Shown here one piece after another: positions 47,749 through 56,623 of a stretch of 64,000 bases of DNA (position 1 is its first letter; the number at the start of each line of letters is the position of its first letter). Made by a program: the position numbers and the translations under genes. The DNA is from Phycisphaera sp. (lineage in GTDB: Bacteria; Planctomycetota; Phycisphaerae; Phycisphaerales; UBA1924). Location of the stretch: assembly GCA_003712165.1 (NCBI GenBank), contig RHLH01000001.1, positions 930,001 through 994,000 of the forward strand, in the 5' to 3' direction. The notes below the pieces were generated by a model that made no database searches, was not told the DNA's origin, and saw only the letters and a list, made by a program, of their open reading frames with translations.

Positions 47749-48587
47749 CACCCGTGTCCAACGCACCCGAGCAATCAAAGCGCTCCTTACCACTCGACTT
47801 CATCGACTGGTTAGGCAAACGCACCCTGGGTGTCATCGAGCACACGGGGACCGTGCTGCTCCTAGTCATCGAAGCCATCAACTGGTTCATCAAAAGTCTG
47901 GGCAAGGGCCGCGTCGGCACCGGCGCGATGACCGCGCAGATCATCAGGATCGGAGTCCGGTCCATCTTCATCGTCTCACTCGTCTCCTTTAGTGTCGGGC
48001 TCATTCTCGCGCTCAACATGGCACCGCCGCTCGATCAGTTCGGCTCCCGAGATCTCGTCGCCAACATCATCGGTGTCTCAGTCTTGCGGGAGTTGGGCCC
48101 GCTTATGGCAGCCATCGTGCTTACAGGCTTTGCAGGGGCCGCGATCGCCGCAGAGATCGGGACCATGGTGGTGGGGGAGGAGATCGAGGCTCTTGAAGTA
48201 CACGCCCTCGATCCGGTCCGATTCCTCGTGGTCCCAAGGCTCATCGCCTCGATTTTCAGCATGTGCTCTCTGGCAGTGATCTCAAACATCGTGGCCGTCG
48301 CCGGCGCGATGCTCGTCTCCAGGCTCGTGCTCAACATCCCCTACTCGACGTTCTGGGGCAACATGCTCGATCAGCTCAAAACCGTCGATTTCTGGACGGG
48401 CATGATCAAAGCCGCGATCTTCGGCGCACTCATCGGCGCCATCGCCTGCGCCAACGGCCTGAAAACCCGAGGCGGCGCCGCAGGCGTGGGCAAAGCAACC
48501 ACTGACACCGTTGTCCAGTGCCTCGTGTCGATCATCATCGCGGACTCCGTCTTCACCGCGATCTTCTTCATCTTCGATCTGAACTGA
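47745..48587 (+). CDS. MlaE-family ABC transporter permease
   Basis: This 280-residue membrane protein has the MlaE/DUF140 pattern: a first amphipathic helix, then SVGLILALNMAPPLDQFG, VLRELGPLMAAIVLTGFAGAA, the coupling-helix region VGEEIEALEVHALDPVRFLV, and FWTGMIKAAIFGALIGAIAC. Such permeases move phospholipids between membranes with MlaF ATPase and MlaD. Here neither ATPase nor MlaD is next to it; instead it follows a STAS gene with a GTGA overlap, which fixes the start. Confidence 0.88.
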   Translation: MTPVSNAPEQSKRSLPLDFIDWLGKRTLGVIEHTGTVLLLVIEAINWFIKSLGKGRVGTGAMTAQIIRIGVRSIFIVSLVSFSVGLILALNMAPPLDQFGSRDLVANIIGVSVLRELGPLMAAIVLTGFAGAAIAAEIGTMVVGEEIEALEVHALDPVRFLVVPRLIASIFSMCSLAVISNIVAVAGAMLVSRLVLNIPYSTFWGNMLDQLKTVDFWTGMIKAAIFGALIGAIACANGLKTRGGAAGVGKATTDTVVQCLVSIIIADSVFTAIFFIFDLN

Positions 48588-48588
48588 G

Positions 48589-49569
48589 CTACCTGCGGAA
48601 CTCGATCGGTTCTTCCACCAACGCGTACGCCTCGCGCAGCGCCGTCATGCCCAGAATCCCCAGCACGAGCAGCCCAATCAGAGGCCAGGCCTCCTGCGTC
48701 TTGCCCGCGCCGGCCATCCACGCGCAGGCGTACACAGCGGGCCAGAGGGTGCCGTAGCGCCTGACTTTCTCGCCCGCTCGCTCGTTGAATCCGAGCCTCG
48801 CGATTCGCCTGACGCACATCCCGGCAAAGAGCGCGACCGAGACGAGGACCCAGACGAGCGTCATCTTGGGCACCCAGGCGGGCCAGAGTGCTCGCCCGCT
48901 CGTCTCGGTGCCGCTGTTCCAAAAGAGCAGCGCTGAGCACACTGCCCAGCCCGCGATCGCGAACATCACCGCTCTCGGGCTTAGCCTTGGCACCCTGTGC
49001 TCCATCGAGTGCGCCAGTGCACCCACAAGCATCGCGTGGGTCATCACGAGCCACACCGGCCAGACAAAGTGCAGCTTCACGTTCGGCGCGAGCATGTGCC
49101 CCGCGTACACAACCGCCAGCACGGGCAGCCCAACCGCAGGCACAAACTTCCCCGCAACGTTGTAAATCGTCACACCGATGACTGCCACCGCGGTCAGCGT
49201 GACCGCCTCGGCCCCGAGAAACAGAGCACCCAGAATCGCCGCAACGAGCGTCCCGACCACCACGCTCATCGCGATCTCTTCCGAGATCTGCTCCGCCGCG
49301 AGAGGTCTGTTGGGCCTGAGCGTCCGGTCTCGCTTGGCGTCCAGGATATCGTTGAGCGCGGCTCCGAAGGCGTATAGCCCGAGGGCGGCCACCGCGCCGC
49401 CGGCCAGCAGGACCCACATCGATCGCTCGTTGATGGCCCGAGTCCCAGGTTCCTCCGTAAACGCCCTCGTCCAGACGATCACGAACCAGACGTTTGCGAC
49501 CGCCGAGAAGGCCCCAGTCACCCGCGTCAGCTGCAAGACAGGCACCATTCGTTGGATCACGGGTCGCAT
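48589..49569 (-). CDS. UbiA-family prenyltransferase
   Basis: This 326-residue membrane protein has eight or nine helices and the first prenyl-diphosphate site NDILDAKRDRTLRPNRPL (N-D-x-x-D-x-x-x-D). The second aspartate-rich site is weak: the matching loop reads SMEHRVPRLSPRAVM without DxxxD, which may indicate an altered substrate. The gene is convergent with the MlaE gene and divergent from ribH. The ATG at 49569 is the last before the conserved part; longer readings run antisense into ribH. Confidence 0.82.
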   Translation of the reverse strand: MRPVIQRMVPVLQLTRVTGAFSAVANVWFVIVWTRAFTEEPGTRAINERSMWVLLAGGAVAALGLYAFGAALNDILDAKRDRTLRPNRPLAAEQISEEIAMSVVVGTLVAAILGALFLGAEAVTLTAVAVIGVTIYNVAGKFVPAVGLPVLAVVYAGHMLAPNVKLHFVWPVWLVMTHAMLVGALAHSMEHRVPRLSPRAVMFAIAGWAVCSALLFWNSGTETSGRALWPAWVPKMTLVWVLVSVALFAGMCVRRIARLGFNERAGEKVRRYGTLWPAVYACAWMAGAGKTQEAWPLIGLLVLGILGMTALREAYALVEEPIEFRR

Positions 49570-49609
49570 GGCGGGATCGTACCGCAGACCGAGGCGTACC
49601 ATCGAATCC

Positions 49610-50122
49610 GTGGAAGCAAGCCCCCGAAACATCGCCGTCGTCGTCAGCCGATACAACTCGGCCGTTACCAATCGCCTTCTTGAGGGCGCGATCGCCGAGA
49701 TCCAGTCCCGGGGCATCCCCAAGGACCACATCGCGGTCATCGATGCGCCCGGGGCGTTCGAGCTGACCGCGCTCTCTGCTGAAGCGGCTAAGTCCGGCGC
49801 GTACGCCGGAGTCGTCGCGATCGGTTGCCTGATCCACGGCGAGACGCTCCACGACCGCTATATCGCCGACGCGGTCGCACAGGGCGTCACTCAAGCCTCA
49901 CTTCAAACCGGTGTCCCGATCGCGTTCGGTCTCGTGACAGCCGAAACACCCGAGCACGCCGAGGCTCGCAGCGGCGGAGCCAAGGGCAACAAGGGCCAGG
50001 AATCCGCCGCGGCTCTGCTCGACACGCTCGATTCGATCGCTGCCGTCCGCGGTGCCGTCGCCGAGGGCAGGCCTTGTCAGGTCGAACGCCTCAATTCCCA
50101 ACTCCCACAGGACAAGTCATAA
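49610..50122 (+). CDS. ribH: 6,7-dimethyl-8-ribityllumazine synthase
   Basis: This 170-residue protein has the lumazine-synthase pattern: NIAVVVSRYNSAVTNRLLEG, VIDAPGAFELTALS, GVVAIGCLIHGETLHDRYIA (GETxHxD/Y loop), VPIAFGLVTAETPEHAEAR. It joins the pyrimidine and the four-carbon precursor in riboflavin synthesis. The GTG start is 40 bp from the divergent prenyltransferase. The C-terminus is about 15 residues longer than usual. It is followed by nusB after 4 bp, the common ribH-nusB order. Confidence 0.93.
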   Translation: MEASPRNIAVVVSRYNSAVTNRLLEGAIAEIQSRGIPKDHIAVIDAPGAFELTALSAEAAKSGAYAGVVAIGCLIHGETLHDRYIADAVAQGVTQASLQTGVPIAFGLVTAETPEHAEARSGGAKGNKGQESAAALLDTLDSIAAVRGAVAEGRPCQVERLNSQLPQDKS

Positions 50123-50126
50123 CCGC

Positions 50127-50570
50127 ATGGCCACCCCCCGCACCATCCGACGCCTCGCCTTCCAGGCTCTCTACCAGTTCGACGCGGTACCGGACTCAGA
50201 ACTCGAACGCGTCCGCGCCTCGATCGACATCGGGGGCGATATCAAGCAGTCCGATGTGGACAAAGCGCTCAACCTCGCACGCGACGCGTACGAGCACCGC
50301 GCCGACGCCGACGAGGCGATTTCCAAGCATGCCCAAGAGTGGCCCGTGCACCGCCAGCCCGCGGTCGATCGAGCCCTGCTGCGATTGGCGTATTACGAGA
50401 TGACTCGGGGGACGACCCCGCCCAAAGCCGCGGTCGCCGAGGCCGTCAAGCTCGCGCGCGAATTCAGCACCGAGAAATCGCCCGCGTTCATCAACGCCAT
50501 CCTCGACAAACTCCTCAAGCAAGTCCTCGCCGACACTCCCGCTTCGGCGAGCGAATCTGCGGAGAGCTGA
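50127..50570 (+). CDS. nusB: Transcription antitermination factor NusB
   Basis: This 147-residue all-helical protein has the NusB pattern: RRLAFQALYQFDAV at the N-terminus, the central PAVDRALLRLAYYEM, and C-terminal AVAEAVKLAREFSTEKSPAF followed by INAILDKL. NusB pairs with NusE (S10) on boxA RNA in rRNA antitermination. The ATG at 50127 starts the conserved helix. Confidence 0.93.
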   Translation: MATPRTIRRLAFQALYQFDAVPDSELERVRASIDIGGDIKQSDVDKALNLARDAYEHRADADEAISKHAQEWPVHRQPAVDRALLRLAYYEMTRGTTPPKAAVAEAVKLAREFSTEKSPAFINAILDKLLKQVLADTPASASESAES

Positions 50571-50574
50571 TCCC

Positions 50575-51510
50575 ATGGCGCTCTTCAAATCAGTTATCGG
50601 CAAACTCAAATCAGGCCTCGCCAAAACGCGCGAGAGCTTCGGGGGCATTGTCTCGCTCCTTTCCGGTCGGAAGCTCGATGAGCAGCTCATCGAAGAGATC
50701 GAGGCCAGGCTCATCCGCGCCGACGTTGGCGTCTCTGCCGCCCGGACGCTCTGTACCGGAATCAAGGATGCCTACCGCAAGGGCGACATGACCAAGGGTG
50801 AGGATGCGCTCGAGTACCTCAAGCGCGAGATCAAAGCGATGTGGCCCGAGGAGGACCGCAAGCTCCACACAGCAGAGTCGGGCCCGACGGTCATCCTCGT
50901 CACGGGCGTGAACGGCGCGGGCAAGACCACAAGCATCGCCAAGATCTGCAAACGCTTCAAGGACGACAACAAGCAGGTCCTGCTCGGCGCGTGCGACACG
51001 TTCCGAGCAGGCGCCGTGCGACAGCTCGAGATATGGTCCGAGCGTTTGGGCGTTGACATCGTCAAGGGCCACGAAGGCTCGGACCCCGCGGCAGTGGCAT
51101 ACGACGCCTGCTCTGCCGGTCTCGCCAGAGGAGCAGATGTCATCATCCTCGACACCGCGGGTCGGCTCCAGACCCAAGCCGGGCTGATGGACCAGCTCAC
51201 CAAGATCCGCCGAGTTGTCGAGAAACAGATCCCCTCGGCGCCCCACGAGGTCATCCTTGTGCTCGACGCGACCGCGGGCCAGAACGCGCTCAGGCAGGCC
51301 GAGGGCTTCGCCGAGGCAGCCGGGGTCACCAGCATCTTCCTCGCCAAGCTCGACGGCACTGCCCGGGGCGGCATGGTCGTTGCCATCCGCGAGCAGACAA
51401 ACCTCCCTGTCAAACTCATCGGTGTCGGCGAGACCCCGGACGATGTCGAGCCATTCGACCCGGAACGCTTCGTCGAAGCCATGTTTGAAGAATCTGCGAA
51501 CGTCGGCTGA
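50575..51510 (+). CDS. ftsY: Signal recognition particle receptor FtsY
   Basis: This 311-residue SRP-GTPase has an N helical domain and a G domain with VILVTGVNGAGKTTSIAKI (P-loop), DTFRAGAVRQLEIW, ILDTAGRLQTQAGLM, and LAKLDGTARGGMVVAI. It lacks the long acidic A domain of E. coli FtsY, as many bacterial forms do. It docks translating ribosomes at the membrane. Four bp after nusB. Confidence 0.96.
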   Translation: MALFKSVIGKLKSGLAKTRESFGGIVSLLSGRKLDEQLIEEIEARLIRADVGVSAARTLCTGIKDAYRKGDMTKGEDALEYLKREIKAMWPEEDRKLHTAESGPTVILVTGVNGAGKTTSIAKICKRFKDDNKQVLLGACDTFRAGAVRQLEIWSERLGVDIVKGHEGSDPAAVAYDACSAGLARGADVIILDTAGRLQTQAGLMDQLTKIRRVVEKQIPSAPHEVILVLDATAGQNALRQAEGFAEAAGVTSIFLAKLDGTARGGMVVAIREQTNLPVKLIGVGETPDDVEPFDPERFVEAMFEESANVG

Positions 51511-51575
51511 CCAGTCTCTTTCTCCGGTAATCGTGCGAGGGTTGACTACAATCCACGAGCACACACGGAGGAGCG

Positions 51576-52358
51576 ATGCAACCCGATCCCAACCAGAACC
51601 AGCTCGAAGAAATCGGCTACCGCGGTCTGGCCTACTCAGAGCATTACCCATTGAGTGGTGCCAACCCCGTTGACACAAGCGAGCACCCCGGTGCACTTAT
51701 CTGCATCGAAGGCACCGACCGCGCCGGAAGATCGAGCCACATCGCTCTCCTCCGTGAATGGCTCGAGAACGACGGCTACGGCGTGGTGTACACCGCCTTC
51801 ACAAGCTCCGGGCTCGCGGGCGAAGGCATCCAGAAAGCCAAGGCTGGCCACACGCTGGGCCCACTCACGATGGACCTGTTCTACGCGACGGACTTCGCCG
51901 ATCGTGTCGAGAACGACATTCTCCCCGCGCTCAGAGCTGGCTTTGTTGTGCTCACCGACCGCTACATTTACGCCAGCCTCGCCCGCTCAATCGTCAGAGG
52001 CTCGGACCCCGAATGGGCGGAAGACATGTACAGGTTTGCACCAAAGCCCGATGCAGTGTTCTACCTCGATGTCACCGTCGAGAACCTCATCCCCCGCGTA
52101 CTCTCGGGCGGCGGGTTCGACCACTGGGAGTCAGGACTAGACTTCCAGGAAGAACGCAATATCTACCCGTCTTTCATCCGTTATCAGCAGCGTCTCCTAC
52201 GTGTCTTTGACGATCTCGTCGAGCGGTACCACCTCACGCGTATCGACGCAAACAAAACAATGCGCGAAGTGTTCGGCGACCTGAAGGATCAAACGAAGGC
52301 TGTCCTCGATCACACCGGCGTGAGGCCTACCTCAGCCAAAGCCGAGGAGGGCAAGTAA
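51576..52358 (+). CDS. Thymidylate-kinase-like protein with degenerate P-loop
   Basis: This 260-residue protein has the TMK fold: CIEGTDRAGRSSHIALLREW at the P-loop, LTMDLFYATDFADRVENDIL, VLTDRYIYASLARSIVRG. The Walker A lysine is replaced by Arg52 (GTDRAGRSS in place of GxDGSGKST). It shares a special DFADR motif with the kinase domain of the next gene, where normal TMKs have AADRAQH. The N-terminal ~40 residues and C-terminal tail are extra. It lies 3 bp before the Ppx/GppA fusion gene, so the two products are made together and may form a complex. True dTMP kinase activity is doubtful. Confidence 0.85.
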   Translation: MQPDPNQNQLEEIGYRGLAYSEHYPLSGANPVDTSEHPGALICIEGTDRAGRSSHIALLREWLENDGYGVVYTAFTSSGLAGEGIQKAKAGHTLGPLTMDLFYATDFADRVENDILPALRAGFVVLTDRYIYASLARSIVRGSDPEWAEDMYRFAPKPDAVFYLDVTVENLIPRVLSGGGFDHWESGLDFQEERNIYPSFIRYQQRLLRVFDDLVERYHLTRIDANKTMREVFGDLKDQTKAVLDHTGVRPTSAKAEEGK

Positions 52359-52361
52359 GTC

Positions 52362-54731
52362 ATGTCCATCCCCGATTACCACGTCGCAAACCCGAGCCAG
52401 CGTGCATCACGTCTCGCCGCGATCGATCTCGGCACAAACAGCATCCGACTCGTTATTGCAGATGCGCCCCGCTCGGGCGGCTACCGGGTCATCGACGACG
52501 AGAAGGCAATGACGCGCCTCGGGCGCAAATCCGCGACACCAGGCCACCTTAATCCCGAGGCGATGGCCGCATCAGTCGACGCCGTCTCGCATATGTGCGA
52601 TATCGCGCGAGGCTTCGGTGTGCGCAAGTTGCGCATCGTCGCTACCGCAGCGGTCCGCGATGCCGAGAACAAAGCCGAGTTCATCGAGATGATCCGCACG
52701 AGAACGGGGCACCCCGTTGAGGTCGTTTCGGCACAGAAAGAAGCCGAGCTCGCGGTCCGGTCTGTCGCGGGCGAGTTTGATCTCGAAGGAATCGCCTCAG
52801 CAGTCGCCGACATCGGAGGCGGGAGCACCGAACTCGTCTCGCTCGACGACGGCAAGATCGATGCCGTCCACGCACTCAAGTTCGGAGCCGTCCGGCTCAC
52901 CGAGCGTTTCGGGCACTGCGAGCCCGGCAACGAGAACCAACTCGAAGAGATGCGGGCGTTCGTTCGTGAAGCGGTGTCCGCCGCTTCGAAGGAGTTCAAG
53001 TCCGATCCCGCGATTCTCGTGGGGACCGGGGGCACGATCACATGCCTCGCCATGATGGCAACCCGGCAGGAAGACACGGGTGACCTGCCCACCTTCTTCC
53101 CGAATTCCAGCAGAGGTCACGAGGTCACCCTCGCTGAGATCCGCGAGTTCATCGATGTCCTCGCCGCGCTGCAGGTCTCCGAGCGTGCATCGCTGTCGGG
53201 ACTCAGCACCGAACGCGCCGACATCATCGTCGCGGGCCTTGTCATCATCGAGTCGCTGCTCGATCTCTTGAATGTCAACGCGGTCAAGGTCCACGACCGG
53301 GGTATCCGCGACGGCATCATCCTCGAGATGATCGATGAACTCGCCGGAGCGTCGTCCGCTGTCGCGGCGGGGGCGCTCCCGACACTCGCAACCGCGGTCG
53401 AGTTCGCCGACCGCTGCGGCGTCAACATCCCCGGCGCGATCCACACCGCAAAGATCGCCACGAGCATCTACGACCAACTCGCGAAGCTGAATGTCATCAA
53501 GCACCACCGCCGGCTCCGCGAGGTGCTCGAAGCCGCTGCGATCCTGCGCGACGTCGGTGCGGTCATGAACTACAACCGCCACCACAGGCACAGCTATCAC
53601 CTCATCCTGCACTCGGGCCTAGCGGGCTTCACACAGGAGGAGATCGAGCTCATTGCCGTCATCGCAAGGTACCATCGGAAAACCAAACCCAGCCCCTCGC
53701 ATGACGAGTTTAAGCGGCTCACATCAGAGAGTCAGACTGTCGTGCGCAAGCTGGCGGGCATCCTCCGCATTGCCGACGGGCTCGACCGAACGCACACCCG
53801 CGATGTCGAATCCGTGAAAGTCGAGAAGGAAGACAACACGATCCGCATCCTCGCGGTCAGTAAGGTCAACCCCACGGCCTGTATCGAGGGTGCTCAGCGC
53901 AAGTCAGATCTCTTCGTTGAGGTCTTCGAAGTCGAGACCATCATCCGCTGGCTCGATCCGGGCATGGGTGACTCTGCAAAGTCAGCCAAATCGCGCAAGC
54001 CTTTCAAGTCCTACAGCGAAGAGCCGCTGCCCGGCAAGCTCATCATCGTCGAGGGACTGGACGGTTCCGGCAAAAGCACACAGATGGATCTGCTCAAGAA
54101 GTGGGTCGCCTCACTCGGATACTGCTCCTACTTCAGCGAGTGGAACTCCTCTGATCTCGTGCGTGAGACAACCAGGCGGGGCAAAGCCACGCGGCAGCTC
54201 ACGCCGCTGACGTTCTCGCTCATCCATGCAGCTGACTTCGCGGACCGTCTCGAGGGCGAGATTCTGCCCTCGCTCCAGGCGGGCGGTGTCGTGTTCGCAG
54301 ACCGCTACATCTACACCGCATTCGCTCGCGACGCAGCGCGCGGCATGGACCGTGACTTTGTCCGCAGGCTTTACCGCTTCGCTCCAAAGCCTTCGCTCGC
54401 CGTCTACTTCAGACTCCCGCTCGAAGAAGCGCTATCACGCATTCTGCACGGCAGACCCGAGCTCAAGTACTACGAAGCAGGCATGGACCTCGGTCTCAGC
54501 GAAGACCCGTACCAAAGCTTCAGACTTTTCCAAAGCAGGATCTATGACGAGTACGAACGGCTCGTCGAAGAGCGGGGGCTCTCGGTCATCGACGCGCTGC
54601 TCCCCATAGCGGAGCAGCAGGTCCAGTTCAGGAGCCTGGTCGAACCGCTGCTCGAGGATGTCGTGCGGATGCCCATTCTCGACCGGGTTGAAGTGCTCAA
54701 GAGCAACAAACTTGTCGGCCGTTACTGGTAG
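52362..54731 (+). CDS. Ppx/GppA phosphatase - HD domain - TMK-like kinase fusion
   Basis: This 789-residue protein has an ASKHA-fold exopolyphosphatase/guanosine pentaphosphatase part at about 15-310: AAIDLGTNSIRLVIAD, RIVATAAVRDAENKAEF, VADIGGGSTELVSL, LVGTGGTITCLAMMA. An HD-like helical domain follows at about 330-540 (DVGAVMNYNRHHRHSYHLIL, AVIARYHRKTKP), as in E. coli Ppx. A complete thymidylate-kinase-like domain occupies 555-789, with an intact P-loop VEGLDGSGKSTQ (Lys571), HAADFADRLE and FADRYIYTAFARDAARG. The first two domains hydrolyse polyphosphate or pppGpp; the C-terminal kinase is not usual in this family. It may transfer phosphate to a nucleotide or tie polyphosphate to nucleotide pools; this is inferred. 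Confidence 0.88.
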   Translation: MSIPDYHVANPSQRASRLAAIDLGTNSIRLVIADAPRSGGYRVIDDEKAMTRLGRKSATPGHLNPEAMAASVDAVSHMCDIARGFGVRKLRIVATAAVRDAENKAEFIEMIRTRTGHPVEVVSAQKEAELAVRSVAGEFDLEGIASAVADIGGGSTELVSLDDGKIDAVHALKFGAVRLTERFGHCEPGNENQLEEMRAFVREAVSAASKEFKSDPAILVGTGGTITCLAMMATRQEDTGDLPTFFPNSSRGHEVTLAEIREFIDVLAALQVSERASLSGLSTERADIIVAGLVIIESLLDLLNVNAVKVHDRGIRDGIILEMIDELAGASSAVAAGALPTLATAVEFADRCGVNIPGAIHTAKIATSIYDQLAKLNVIKHHRRLREVLEAAAILRDVGAVMNYNRHHRHSYHLILHSGLAGFTQEEIELIAVIARYHRKTKPSPSHDEFKRLTSESQTVVRKLAGILRIADGLDRTHTRDVESVKVEKEDNTIRILAVSKVNPTACIEGAQRKSDLFVEVFEVETIIRWLDPGMGDSAKSAKSRKPFKSYSEEPLPGKLIIVEGLDGSGKSTQMDLLKKWVASLGYCSYFSEWNSSDLVRETTRRGKATRQLTPLTFSLIHAADFADRLEGEILPSLQAGGVVFADRYIYTAFARDAARGMDRDFVRRLYRFAPKPSLAVYFRLPLEEALSRILHGRPELKYYEAGMDLGLSEDPYQSFRLFQSRIYDEYERLVEERGLSVIDALLPIAEQQVQFRSLVEPLLEDVVRMPILDRVEVLKSNKLVGRYW

Positions 54732-54970
54732 ATCAACGCCCGATAGTAGTGGTCTGTTTGACGACTATATCGACTGGTTTGGTACTATCTGACAGCTTGA
54801 AACGTCCCGAGAATCGCTGATTTGGCTTGATTCTCGGTATACCGATAGCATTTTTGACACATGGCAGCGGCGTTTGTCGCATATATCCAAGTTAGCGCAC
54901 GCGGGGTGTCGCTGCAGGGATTCCAGGTTCTGCGGAGCGGAGCCTCTACGCAAGGGATTGCTCAACAGGC

Positions 54971-56434
54971 ATGAACAGGTTCAAGCAACTCATTCCGATC
55001 ACCGCTGCGGCGAGCACGCTAGCGTTTTCAGCGCAGGCGCAGCTCGTGCAGAGCGACTTCAACATCGATACCGAGGGCTGGACCACCGCAGACAACGGCG
55101 GTGTCGCCCCGGTCCTCATCGCAGGCTCGCTCACGCAGCAGGACACGGGCCCGGGGCAGATGGCTTTCGTCGCACCCGCAGCATTCCTGGGCGACAAGGT
55201 CGCCGCGTACAGAGGCACGTTGAGCTTCGATATCAGTACCTCGAAGTTCCCCTTCGCCCCATCGAACCCGAGCGTGCAGATCACCGGCACCACAACGCAG
55301 GGTCCGCTCTCGCTCGAACTCAAGCTAGCACCTCCCATGCCCGCGCACGCGTTCAACGACTACACGATCATCTTCTCAGAATCGAAACCGTGGAACGTTG
55401 TTGGCCAGGCCCGTTCGCCCTCGGCGCTCGAGTTCAAGGAAGTGCTCTCAAGCCTGACGGAGATCCGCATCACGTGCGATTCAGACGCCGACCCGGGCGA
55501 TTACTACTGGCTCGACAACGTGACCATGAACGCCGCGACCGTCCGCGTCTTTATCCTCGCCGGCCAATCCAACATGTCCGGCTGCGACGATGTCCGAAAC
55601 GTGGACCCGATCTGGCAGCTCCCGATCGACAGGCACATGTTCTACTGGGACGATCAGGATCCCAACCCTGGCTTCCTCTCTCTCACCACTGGCTCTTCAA
55701 CCGCGTCGTGCGCATCCTCAGCGCCCGAGTTCTTCTTCGGACCCGAGCTCGGTTTCGGCGCCGAGATCGCGGAGCTCTACCCGCACGACCGGATCGCGAT
55801 CATCAAGTACGCGGTGGGCGGCACAAACCTCTACAGCCAGTGGACCACGCCCGACAACGAATTCCCAGACGGCGGACCAATGTGGAACGAACTCCTCGAC
55901 ACGCTCACCGCAGCGTTCGGAGAACTCGGCGCACTCAACCACGACTACACGATCGAGGCATTCCTCTGGATGCAGGGCGAATCCGACGGAGACCGCCGAT
56001 TCCGCGCCCGCGACTACGATGAGAAACTCACCGCATTCATCGCGGAGATCCGGGCGTTCCTCGGCGAACCCGAGATGCCTTTTATCCTGGGCAGAGTCCG
56101 AGATGCTGGACAGGAGCACATTGAAGACGTCCGTATTGCACAGGTCACCGTCGCAGACGCAGACCCGTGGGCCTGCTGGTTCGATACCGACGACCTGAAC
56201 TTCCTCCCCGACGGCATCCACTACGACGAACCAGGCATGCTCATTCTCGGGCAGCGCTTCGCAGAACGCCTCTACGTCTTCCTCGAACCAAGAGGCGACG
56301 TCAACCGCGACGGCGTCGCAGACGTGGACGATCTCTACGACTGGACGCAGAATCCCGTCGATCTCAACTGCGACGGCGTTGCCGACCAGGCTGACATGGA
56401 CATTGTGGTCGAAGCCGTCCGCTCGGGAGAGTAA
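54971..56434 (+). CDS. Secreted CE6/SGNH-type carbohydrate esterase with dockerin-like tail
   Basis: This 487-residue protein has a signal peptide (AASTLAFSAQAQ) and an N-terminal beta-sandwich (DFNIDTEGWTTADNGG, about 20-185) resembling laminin-G-like or carbohydrate-binding modules. The SGNH hydrolase domain of the DUF303/CE6 type has nucleophile Ser200 in ILAGQSNMSG, YAVGGTNLYSQW, FLWMQGESDGD, and Asp414/His417 in LPDGIHYDE. The C-terminus has two dockerin-like repeats (DVNRDGVADVDDLYDW, DLNCDGVADQADMDIV). It probably removes acetyl groups from polysaccharide. It is a tandem paralogue of the next gene. Confidence 0.85.
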   Translation: MNRFKQLIPITAAASTLAFSAQAQLVQSDFNIDTEGWTTADNGGVAPVLIAGSLTQQDTGPGQMAFVAPAAFLGDKVAAYRGTLSFDISTSKFPFAPSNPSVQITGTTTQGPLSLELKLAPPMPAHAFNDYTIIFSESKPWNVVGQARSPSALEFKEVLSSLTEIRITCDSDADPGDYYWLDNVTMNAATVRVFILAGQSNMSGCDDVRNVDPIWQLPIDRHMFYWDDQDPNPGFLSLTTGSSTASCASSAPEFFFGPELGFGAEIAELYPHDRIAIIKYAVGGTNLYSQWTTPDNEFPDGGPMWNELLDTLTAAFGELGALNHDYTIEAFLWMQGESDGDRRFRARDYDEKLTAFIAEIRAFLGEPEMPFILGRVRDAGQEHIEDVRIAQVTVADADPWACWFDTDDLNFLPDGIHYDEPGMLILGQRFAERLYVFLEPRGDVNRDGVADVDDLYDWTQNPVDLNCDGVADQADMDIVVEAVRSGE

Positions 56435-56623
56435 GGACCTAGAACCACCGGCAGGCCCGATATCAACGCGAGAACCGGCACGGAATCTGAGCATTCTGCT
56501 GGCCGCGCCAAGAGCCCGCATTATCTTCGATAGCGTGCACCCGAACCGTGAGTCGGTCAAGCCATCCGCGACGGGGCACGCGGTCTGTTCTCTGTAGCAA
56601 TCGAAGAAGCGAAGGAATGCTCA

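Noticed and set aside
49569..49610. Possible FMN riboswitch before ribH
   Set aside because: Only 40 bp separate ribH from the divergent prenyltransferase, and no RFN-element consensus is visible.
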